Source: JAAYZQ01 sp034428935 (GTDB taxonomy: Bacteria; Chloroflexota; Anaerolineae; JAAYZQ01). Taken from it: DNA of 64,000 nt. The stretch covers positions 1 to 64,000 of the forward strand of contig DAOUHB010000070.1 in the NCBI GenBank assembly GCA_034428935.1, read 5' to 3'. How positions within the stretch are numbered: position 1 is the stretch's first letter; each line of letters starts with the position of its first letter. The notes below the pieces were generated by a model. It was not told where the DNA came from. It worked only from the letters and a program-made list of their open reading frames with translations, and searched no databases. The position numbers were made by a program, and so were the translations under genes. This document shows positions 7,245-16,600 of this stretch, piece by piece.

Positions 7245-8492
7245 ATGAGAAAGGTTATCATTCGCGACAAGAGAAAAATACCACCCTTCAACGAGCCGGC
7301 GCGCGATCTGCGCGTGCTGAACAAGCCGCTCTGGCTTCACCAGAAGGACACGTTGGAGCCCTACTGCCAGTCCGAGATCGAGGTCGACTTTTTCGAGCAG
7401 ATCCCCAACGGCGACCACGAGGAGACGTTGGTCTACCGCGACAACCTCTTTTTCGACCAGGCATTCATCCAGACCTTTCTGTCGCGGGCGCGCTCCCTGG
7501 GCAAGGCGTGCCGCGTGGCCTTTGCCCTGGACGACCTGGTCATGACCCGCCACGCCCTCCCCCTGCAGAGCGGCATCCGGCGCGAGGGGGACGTCTACGT
7601 GGCCAATATGTGGTACTATCCCCGGGGGCTTGAAGAGATGTGCCGGCCCCTGGTTATCGACACGGGTGCCTACGAGTTCGGCTCCTACCACGTGCCGACC
7701 CACATGTCGAACGAGAAGGGGGACCTGGTCTTCCAGATTCCCCTGCGGGCTTTTTTGTCCATCGAAAACTGGGTGCACATTTTCGTAGCCAACTGCCTGT
7801 TTGGCGTCCTGGCCGAAGGGGCGCGCTTGGAGCGCAGCCTGAGCAAGGTGAGCAATCAGCTCAAGATCTTCTGGCGTTCCTTGCTGGAGAGGCGGCAGAT
7901 CCTTTCCTGTTCGCACCTGGTCAAGATCGGCCGCAACACGCAGATCGACCCCACCGCTATCATCCAGGGGCCCACCGTCATCGGCGACAACGTCTACATC
8001 GGAGCCGGCGTGGTCATCTCCAACTGCGTGATTGGCAACAACGTGAGCATCCTGCACGGCAACGAGCTGCTCATCAGCGTCGTCGGCGACCGATGTTACC
8101 TGCCCTTCCGTTCGTCCCTGTTCATGTCGACCCTGATGGAAGACACCATGGTCGCCCAGAACGCTTGCCTGCAATTCTGCGTCGTGGGCCGCGACTCGTT
8201 CATCGGGGCGGGCACCACGTTCACCGACTTTAACCTGCTGCCCAAGACGCTGCGCACCTTCCATCGGGGCCGCCTGGAGGACGTCGGCATGACGGTCCTG
8301 GGTGGCTGCGTGGGGCATCACTGTCGCATCGGCGCGGACCTGACGATCTACCCGGCCAGGATGATCGAGTCGGACGTTGTCCTGGCGCGGACCGACCAGC
8401 GGGCCGTGATTGCTCGCAACATTTCCTACGAGGAGAGCGATCACCACAGTTGGGCTCATCCAGAGTATCATCCACGGCTTTATCCGAGGTAG
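7245..8492 (+). CDS. Left-handed beta-helix (hexapeptide-repeat) protein, nucleotidyl/acyltransferase-like
   Basis: Protein of 415 aa. The first 220 residues (DKRKIPPFNEPARDLRVLNK, LVYRDNLFFDQAFIQTFLSR) resemble the divergent N-terminal half of GlmU-like sugar-nucleotidyltransferase proteins, but I see no intact nucleotide-binding loop. From about residue 225 there are hexapeptide repeats: IGRNTQIDPTAIIQGPTVIG, then DNVYIGAGVVISNCVIGNN, and a second set at VVGRDSFIGAGTTF and GHHCRIGADLTIYPARMI. These should form a left-handed beta-helix, usually a trimer that transfers acyl or sugar groups. Substrate unknown; its place between V4R and acyl-ACP-reductase genes makes acyl transfer a reasonable guess. 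Confidence 0.65.
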   Translation: MRKVIIRDKRKIPPFNEPARDLRVLNKPLWLHQKDTLEPYCQSEIEVDFFEQIPNGDHEETLVYRDNLFFDQAFIQTFLSRARSLGKACRVAFALDDLVMTRHALPLQSGIRREGDVYVANMWYYPRGLEEMCRPLVIDTGAYEFGSYHVPTHMSNEKGDLVFQIPLRAFLSIENWVHIFVANCLFGVLAEGARLERSLSKVSNQLKIFWRSLLERRQILSCSHLVKIGRNTQIDPTAIIQGPTVIGDNVYIGAGVVISNCVIGNNVSILHGNELLISVVGDRCYLPFRSSLFMSTLMEDTMVAQNACLQFCVVGRDSFIGAGTTFTDFNLLPKTLRTFHRGRLEDVGMTVLGGCVGHHCRIGADLTIYPARMIESDVVLARTDQRAVIARNISYEESDHHSWAHPEYHPRLYPR

Positions 8493-8506
8493 GGAGAGGG
8501 GTGGCA

Positions 8507-9604
8507 ATGAACACTTTTGCTTTCATGATCCATCCTATCGACCCCCAGAAAGACGTGTCCCGCAAGTTTCCCCTGCTGGGCAAACTGCCGCCGGGCATCA
8601 TCGACTATTTCTCGAGCTACTTTCCGCCGGTGCTCCTGTCGCACATCACGGGCGTCCGCTCCGAAGCGACGGGCAAGGAGATCGATGGCTGGCTGGTGGC
8701 CTGCCCCATGACGCCCCGGCGGCTGCTGCAGGTCAGTTTGCCGGCGGCCTATCGCAAGATGGTGCAGACGGGGCGGCTGGCCGAGCGCCTTGGGGCCCAC
8801 ATCCTGGGCCTGGGTGCCTTTACCTCGGTGGTGGGCGATGCCGGCATCACCGTGGCCAAGAAGCTTGCCATCCCGGTGACGACGGGCAATAGCTACACGG
8901 TGGCCCTGGCCGTCGAGGCATCGCTGGCGGCAGCGCGGCGCGTGGACCTGGATCCCGAACGCTGCGTGGCCGCCGTGGTGGGCGCCTACGGCTCCACCGG
9001 ACGTGCCTGTGCCAGGCTGTTGGCCCGCTCTGTGCCGCACCTCATCCTCATCGGCCGCCAGCGGGACCGGCTGGAACAGGTCGGGCAGGAGATCCAGGCA
9101 CTGGGGCCCAGGGTGGACCTCGGCCAGGGGATGGACCTTTTGCCCCGGGCCGACATCGTCCTGGCGGTGACCAGCAGCCTCGAGCCCATCATCGGGCCTG
9201 AGCATTTGAAGGAGGGCGCCGTTGTCTGCGATGTGGCCCGCCCGCGCAACGTCTCCCGCCGCGTGAGCGAGCGCCGGGACGACGTGCTGGTCATCGAAGG
9301 GGGCGTGGTCGACGTGCCCGGCCCTGCCGACTTTCATTTTGATTTTGGCTTTCCGCCGGGCAAGGCCTACGCCTGCATGGCCGAGACCATGGTCCTGGCC
9401 ATGGAAGGGCGTTTCGAGGACTATACCCTGGGCCGCGAGATCACTACGGACAGGGTTGACGAGATAGCGGGCCTGGCGGCCAAGCATGGCTTTCGCCTGT
9501 CGGGCTTTCGCAGCTTTGAGCGGGTTGTGCCCGAGGAGCAGATCGAGCGCGTGCGGAGAAACGTGCAGCGCTGCCATCTCCGGCCGGTGCATAGCCTACC
9601 GTAA
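8507..9604 (+). CDS. Acyl-ACP reductase (AAR) homologue
   Basis: Protein of 365 aa matching cyanobacterial long-chain acyl-ACP reductase (fatty aldehyde forming) along its length. It has GLGAFTSVVGDAG and TTGNSYTVALAVEA in the N-terminal part, a Rossmann loop GAYGSTGRACARLLA, then GGVVDVPGPADFHFDFG, and the C-terminal block ACMAETMVLAMEGRFEDYTL. The Cys at residue 290 in YACMAE matches the acylated cysteine in the FACFAEAM motif of the Synechococcus enzyme, from my memory of that sequence. The expected activity is NADPH-dependent reduction of acyl-ACP to aldehyde. No aldehyde-deformylating oxygenase gene is visible here. ATG at 8507 has GGGAGAGGGG upstream. Confidence 0.75.
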   Translation: MNTFAFMIHPIDPQKDVSRKFPLLGKLPPGIIDYFSSYFPPVLLSHITGVRSEATGKEIDGWLVACPMTPRRLLQVSLPAAYRKMVQTGRLAERLGAHILGLGAFTSVVGDAGITVAKKLAIPVTTGNSYTVALAVEASLAAARRVDLDPERCVAAVVGAYGSTGRACARLLARSVPHLILIGRQRDRLEQVGQEIQALGPRVDLGQGMDLLPRADIVLAVTSSLEPIIGPEHLKEGAVVCDVARPRNVSRRVSERRDDVLVIEGGVVDVPGPADFHFDFGFPPGKAYACMAETMVLAMEGRFEDYTLGREITTDRVDEIAGLAAKHGFRLSGFRSFERVVPEEQIERVRRNVQRCHLRPVHSLP

Positions 9605-9695
9605 GGACGAATCAATGGACGGTGCCCGCGGGGCCAGGCAGGCGGGTGCCGATTGCAGAAACCTTGTGCCTGAACAAGGGGGGAGGTAGGAGAGC

Positions 9696-10592
9696 ATGAG
9701 CAAAGGGCGCCTGCTGGTTGTCGAGGACGACTTTGACATCTCGAACATGCTGCGCATCTACTTTGACTCACAAGGCTACGAAACGATCATTGCCACACGG
9801 GGCGAAGAAGCCCTCGATCTCTGTCGCCGCAAGTTGCCCAACCTGGTCATCCTGGACATCATGCTGCCAGACATCAATGGCTATGAGGTCTGCCGCAGCC
9901 TGCGGAACAACCTGCGCACCAGCCATATCCCCATCATTTTCCTGACACAAAGGGATGAGCGCAGCGACCAGATCGCCGGGCTGGAGCTGGGAGCGGACGA
10001 CTATATCACCAAGCCATTTGACCTTCAACTCCTGCTCCTGCGCGTGGAGGGTGCCCTGCGTCGCGCCGGCTGGCTGAGCCTCACCAGCCCCGTCACCGGC
10101 CTGCCCAGCAGCAAGCTCATCGAAGAGCAACTGCGCGAGATCATGCGGCGCAAAGATTGGTCGATCCTCTACATCGGCATCAACCACATCAACGGCTTCA
10201 ACGACGTGTACGGCTTTGTGGCCGGCGACGACGTCCTGCGCTTCACGTCCATGCTCCTCATCGAGGTAGTCGACGAGGTGGGCACGGGCAGTGATTTTGT
10301 GGGGCACATTGGCGGTGACCAGTTTATTATCATCAGCAACCCGGAGGCGTCGCCCCGGATGAAGGAGCGCCTCATCCAGCGCTTTGATGACGAGGTCAAG
10401 ACGTTCTACAATTTCAAAGATCGCGAGCTGGGCTACATTCTCGTGGATGACGGCCGGGGGGACAAGCAGAAGGTGCCCTTGATGACCCTGGCTGTTGGAC
10501 TGGTGCACCACGACACTGCGCCCTTTGCCGACATTCGCGAGATCACCGAGGTGGCTGCCGAGGCCCGGCGCCGTGGGCAGCCAGGGGGGTAA
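9696..10592 (+). CDS. Response regulator with receiver and degenerate GGDEF domain
   Basis: Protein of 298 aa. Residues 1-125 are a receiver: acidic pair VVEDD, phospho-acceptor Asp in VILDIMLPD, conserved KPF. Residues 135-290 resemble a GGDEF domain (DWSILYIGINHINGFNDVYG, DDVLRFTSMLLIEVVD), but the signature loop reads GGDQF instead of GG(D/E)EF. Loss of that Glu usually abolishes diguanylate cyclase activity, so it may bind rather than make c-di-GMP, or bind GTP. It sits 91 bp after the reductase gene and 54 bp before the giant kinase, a likely phosphodonor. Confidence 0.85.
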   Translation: MSKGRLLVVEDDFDISNMLRIYFDSQGYETIIATRGEEALDLCRRKLPNLVILDIMLPDINGYEVCRSLRNNLRTSHIPIIFLTQRDERSDQIAGLELGADDYITKPFDLQLLLLRVEGALRRAGWLSLTSPVTGLPSSKLIEEQLREIMRRKDWSILYIGINHINGFNDVYGFVAGDDVLRFTSMLLIEVVDEVGTGSDFVGHIGGDQFIIISNPEASPRMKERLIQRFDDEVKTFYNFKDRELGYILVDDGRGDKQKVPLMTLAVGLVHHDTAPFADIREITEVAAEARRRGQPGG

Positions 10593-10646
10593 GGCTCGAC
10601 GGCATCCTGCGGCCCGGGATGCCCGGTCTTGACTGGGGAAGACGTG

Positions 10647-13600
10647 ATGGTTACTTCTGCTCCCTCCGTGTGGATTGAGAGTCGAATAGAACGCGCCCTG
10701 CTGTGGTTCTACCGTTTCGTTGTAACGGTCCTGGGCGCGTCTGCCCTGGCACGGGGCGAGACCCGGGAGGCCGTGATCCTGGGTGTGGCTCTCGCCGTCC
10801 ACGCCCTGATCTATCTGGCCGCACCCCGCTTCCGTGATGTGGCCTGGTCTCGCTGGGCCCTGACCCTGCTGGACGTGGCGCTCGTTACCCTGGTCTTTTA
10901 CCTCACCGGCAACGCCTCCGGTCCGGCCCCTGTACTGGGGTTCCTGTTGGCCGGCGTCCTGGCCGCCCGCCTGGAGCTCTGGCCAGCCCTGGGCACGAGC
11001 TTGTTGCTGTATCTCATTTTTGACCTGCCCTTTTTCCAGGCCTGGCTGATTCAGGGCGATTCTTTCCCGTTTCCCGCCGTGGGGAACTTGCTCGTGTACG
11101 TGGCGCTGACCTTTGCCATCAACTACCTCGTGTCGATGGAAGCGCGCCAATTGCGCGTGGGGCGCGATGCCGCGCAACGCCTGCAGCAGCTCACCACCAT
11201 TCTGGAGGTCGGACGCACGGTGAGTTCCACGCTGGACCTGCAGGCGGTATCAGAGTTGGTCACGTCCAAGGCGGTCGAGATCCTGGGCGCCGAGGCCGGC
11301 TTGCTCCTGTTAGCCGAGGACGCTGCCCGGCCGGGAAGCCTGGTCGTCCGCGGCGTCCAGGGGAAGGCGGCCGGTGGACTCGCGGGCCGGCGCCTGGAGC
11401 CCGGAACGGGCCTGGCCGGCCAGGCATTTGCGTCGGGTGAAGGGCTCCTCGTGCAGGACGTGGATACCGATCCCCGCTGGGCGGCGACCCCTGACCTTCC
11501 GGACGGCTTTGGACGCTCTATTGTCTGCGTGCCCCTGTGCACCCGCGGACAGGCCATCGGTGCTCTGGTGGTGGCCAATGGCCGGGATTGCAGGCGCTTT
11601 GCGGAGCCGGATCTGGAGCTGCTGTCCACGTTTGCCGCCCACGCGGCCATTGCCCTCGAGAATGCCCGCCTCTACGAAAGGACGGACGAGGCGCTGGCCC
11701 GGCGGCTGCACGAGCTGGCCGCCGTCGAGGAGATCGATCACGAGCTTGGCTCCAGCCTGGACTACGATCACATCATCGACCTGGTCCTGCGTCGGGCGGT
11801 GGAAGCCTGCCGGGCCAACAGCGGGGCGGTGGGCATCCTTGCCGAGGGGAGTGGCCAACCGGAGATGCGCTTCTGGCAGGCCGCCAGCGATGGCTCTCGG
11901 GCGGTAGAGCCGGCCTCGTGGCCCCTGGACGACGGCCTCGTGGGGCGCGTTCTGCGGTCCGGCGAGCCGGCCCTCGTAGCCGACGCGGCTGCAGAGCCCG
12001 GCCACCGGCCGGCGCTGCCCGGTACGCGCTCGGAGATGGCTGTGCCCATCCGGCGCGAGGCTCGGGTCCTGGGCGTGCTGCACCTGGAAAGCACCCGGCT
12101 GGAGGCCTTTGGCGAGGAGGACGTCGGGTTCCTGGAACACCTGGCCGACCATGCGGCCATTGCCCTGGAGAATGCCCGGATGTTCCAGCAGGAGCGGCGG
12201 CGGGTACAGATGTTGTCGGCCATCGGCGAGATCGGCCGCGAGATCCGCGCCAACCTGGACCTGAAGCGCACCCTGTCCCTCATTCTGAGCCGCATCCAGG
12301 ACCTGGTGAGCTACTACATCGCCGAGATCTGCCTGTGGAATGAAGACGACCAGCTTATGGTCACCAGGGCCAGCGCCGGCGACCCGCGCTACATGGCCAG
12401 CACCGGCGGTAGCTACCGCCTGGACGAGGGCTTTACCGGGTGGATTGCCCGCCACCAGCAGGTGCTCCTCATCCCTGATGTATCGGCACGGCAGGAGCCC
12501 CGGCCCAAGATCGACGCCGAGGATTCGCCGGTGCGCTCCTACGTCGGGCTGCCCCTGAGGATCGGGGAGGACTTTATCGGTACCCTGGAGCTGGCCTCCG
12601 ACCAGGTGGGCGCCTATACCGAGGCCGACCTGGAGATCCTGCAGATCGTTGCCGACCAGGCGGCGGTGGCCATCGAAAACGCACGTCTCTACGAGATGAC
12701 CGACGAGCGGCTACAGATGCGGGTGGACGAAATGGCCGCCCTGCAGCGCATCACCCGCGAGCTGAACGCCACTCTGGCCACGGATCACATCCTCCAGGTC
12801 GTCCTCGATACCGCAATTCAAACGGCCGGCGCCACCCACGGCAACGTGCTGCTGCGCGACATGAGCACCGGCCAGTTCGAGGTGGGCGTGACCCTGGGCT
12901 ACACGGCGGACGAGGAGGCCCGCATCCGCAGCCTGCTCCTCGAGCAGGAGGGTGAGAACCCCGCAGGCCGGGTGCTCCAGAGCGGCGAGCCCATCGTCGT
13001 GGCCGACGCTGCTACCGACTCATCGCTGCCTTGCGTCAAGGTGGGGACACGCTCGGCCCTGGCGGTGCCCATCTTTTACGAGGGCAACGTCGTCGGTGTG
13101 ATCAACCTGAGTCACATGCAGCCCGACGCCTTTGACGAGATGGACGTGAGTTTCGTCCAGTCGCTGGCCGAGCAGGCCGCCCTGGCAATCGGGAATGCCC
13201 TGCGCTATCAGGAGCAACTGCGCCTGAACAAGAGCCTGAGCGCGCGTACCGAGCAGATGAGCAGCCTCCTCGAGGTCAGCCGCAAGCTGCGCACCGACGT
13301 TCCCCTGGAGGATACCCTCGAAGAGATTGCCTACGCCATCCAGGATACCATAGGCTTTGACGTGGTCCTCATCAGCATCTGCGAACGGGTACCGGTCGTG
13401 ATGCGCCGCGTGGCGGCCGCCGGCCTGCCCCTCGATCGGCTCGAGGAGATCAAGCAGGTCCTGCAGCCGGCCGCGCGCCTCGAGGCCCTTTACCGCGAGG
13501 AGTACCAGGTCGGCGCTTGCTACTTTTTCCCCTTCGAGCGGCGAGCCGAGTGGGCGGCGGGTCTGCATCTCGTGGAGTCGAGGCCTGAGACCGATCCTGA

Positions 13601-16600
13601 AACCTGGCGGGAAGGAGAGTGGCATCCGCGCGATATGCTCCTCGTCCCCCTCCGCGGCGCCGGCGGGCGGCTCCTGGGCCAGATTTCCCTCGATGAGCCC
13701 AGGGACGGGCAGCGGCCATCGCGCCAGACGCTGAATGCCCTGGCGATTTTTGCCAACCAGGCCGCCATTGCCGTGGAGAACGCGAACCTCTATGCTGACG
13801 TCCAGCGCCGCGCCGACAGCCTGGCTCAGCTCAACCAGGTGGGTCGCGCCCTGTCACAGGTGTTGGACCCGGCCGCGGTCCTTGCCACGCTGGCCCGGGC
13901 CGTCATCGAGCTCTTTCACTGCTCGTTGAGCGTCGTCTACCAACCTGAGGCCGGCGACGGCAGCTTCCGCCCCGTCGCCACTGCGGGCACCCTGCTGCCC
14001 CGTGGGCAGCGCTGGAAAATGGCCGCGGATGGTGAGCTGGTAAGGCAGGTCGTCGAGGAGCAACATCCTCTTCTCATCTCGGACGTGGAACAGGAAGCCG
14101 GCGACCTTGCTCTGCCCTTGCCCCTGGGTTCCCTGCTCCTGGCGCCCCTCCTCGCCGGCCAGCAGTGCCTCGGCGTGGTGATGGCCGGCTGCGCTGAGCG
14201 GGGCGCTCTCGTCGAGACCGACCAGGTGCTCCTGGCGACCCTGGCTGACCAGGCGGCCGTGGCCCTGGAAAGTGCCCGCCTCTTTGCCGGCACCCAGCAA
14301 GCGGCCGTGCGCCTCTCGCTTCTGAACGAGATCGGCCGGCGGGCGGCCGCCCAGCTCGAGTTCGGCGAGATGCTGGACACGACGGCCCACGATCTGCACC
14401 AGAACATGGGTTATGCCCGCGTGGCCGTGTTCCTGCTGGAGCACGAGCCGCCGCGGCTGGTCGTCGCCGCCGCCAACCGCGAGTTTCGAGCGCTCATCCC
14501 CGAAGGCTATTTCCAGGAGCCGGGCCAGGGAGTGGTGGGCATCGCTGCCGCGACCGGCGAGACCATCGTGGTACAGGATCGACGGATAGATGGGCGCTAC
14601 GTCCCGGTAGGCGAATGGGATTGCCTCAGCAGCCTGTCGGTGCCCATCAAGCTCGGTGGCACGGTCATCGGCGTGCTCCACGCCGAGGCGCAACAGTCCG
14701 GGGCCTTTCACGAGGAGGACGCGGCCGCCCTGGAGATGGCGGCCGACCAACTCGCCGTGGCCATTCAGAACGCAAGGCTCTTCCAGGAGCGTGAGCGTCG
14801 CATTCGTGAGCTCGATGCCTTGAACCAGATGGCCCAGGCAGTGACCTCAACCCTGGATCTGCCGACCCTGCTGCGCACAGTGTACGAGCAGACGGGGCGC
14901 TTGATGGACACCACAAACTTTTACATCGCCCTGTACGACGAGGAAAAGGACGAGATCACCTTCCCCTTTGTTATCGATCCGGAGGGCCGCGAGGATTGGG
15001 GACCACGCAAGGGTGGCGAGGGCCTGGCCGGCCACGTCGTGCGCGCCGGGCAGCCATTGCTCCTGCCCTCCGGCGCGGCCGAGGCCGGCCACCAGGCTGA
15101 TGCCAGTGACTACCGTTCCTGGCTGGGAGTGCCCATGATTGCCGGGGACCGGGTCCTGGGCGTCATTGCCGTGCTGAGCTACACCCGGGAAAGCCTGTAC
15201 AACGAGGAACACCTGAACTACCTGCTGACCGTCGCCTCGCAGTCGGCGATGGCGGTGCGCAACGCCCAACTCTATCAGCAGATCGTTCACTTTAGCAGCG
15301 AGCTGGAGGGCATGGTGGAGGCGCGCACCCGCGATCTTGAAAAGGCCCTCGACGAGCTCACCGTGGAGCGTGACCGGGTCGAGACCCTGTACAGCATCAC
15401 CCGCGAGCTGGGGGCCACCCTGGAGCTGGATCGCGTTCTGCAGCGGGCCTTGCAGCTCTTTGCCCGCGCCCTTGGCCTGGAGCACGGCACCATTCTGCTC
15501 CTGGATCAGAAAACCGATCAGTTGACGCTGCGGGCCACCCTCGACCCCGATCTGCGGCTGCCGCGCGAGGGCAAGCCCACTCACTGGCGGCGGGGACAGG
15601 GCCTGGCCGGCTGGGTGTTGCAGCACCGCGAGCCGGTGCTCATCGCCGACGTGACGGCCGACGAACGCTGGGTGCAGCAACCCGGCCAGGAGACGAACGT
15701 TCGCTCGGTGGTGGCGGCGCCGCTGGCCCTGGGCGGCGGCGACGTCCTCGGCGTCCTCATCCTGGGGCACGAAAAGGTGGACTATTTCAACAGCGACCAC
15801 CTGCAACTCGTCAGCGCCGCCACGTCGCAGATTGCCATCGCCGTCAACAACTCGGACCTCTATGCCTTTATCACCGACCAGGCGGACCAGCTCGGCTCGA
15901 CCCTCCAGGCCCAGCAGGAAGAGGCGGCCAAGAACCGCGCCATCCTGGAATCCATCGCCGATGGGGTGCTCGTGATCGATCATAACGGGCGGGTCATGCT
16001 GGTGAACCCCGCGGCCGAAGAGCTGCTGGGATTCGCAGCCATCGCCCTGGAAGGGGAGCACTTTCGCCACATGCTGGGTCTGGGCGAGACGGCGGACGAC
16101 CGGGAGTTGGCCCAGGCGCTCTATGGTGAGCTGCGCGCCAGGTTGGAGACAGAGAGCGCCGCCGAGGTGGAGCAGAGGGGCAGCATCCGCCTGGAGGCCG
16201 GCAAGCGGGTGCTGGCGGTCAACATCGCCCCCCTGGTGGTGGCGATTGGTGGAACGCCGGGCCTCGTCGCCGCCCTGCGCGACGTCAGCCGCCAGGCGGA
16301 GGTGGAACGCCTCAAGAACGAGTTCATCTCGACCGTGTCTCACGAGCTGCGCACGCCCATGACCTCCATCAAGGGCTATACCGACCTGCTCTTCCTGGGC
16401 ATGGCCGGCGGGTTGACCGACGCACAGCGCAACTTCTTGCAGATCATCAAGTCGAATGCCGATCGCTTGACGGCCCTGGTCAACGACATTCTGGACATCT
16501 CTCGCATCGAGACCGGCCGGCTGCGCCTGACCATCGAGCCGCTGGACATCCTGGAGCTTATCGGCCAGGCAATCGCCTCGTTCCGGGAGCAGTACCGCGA

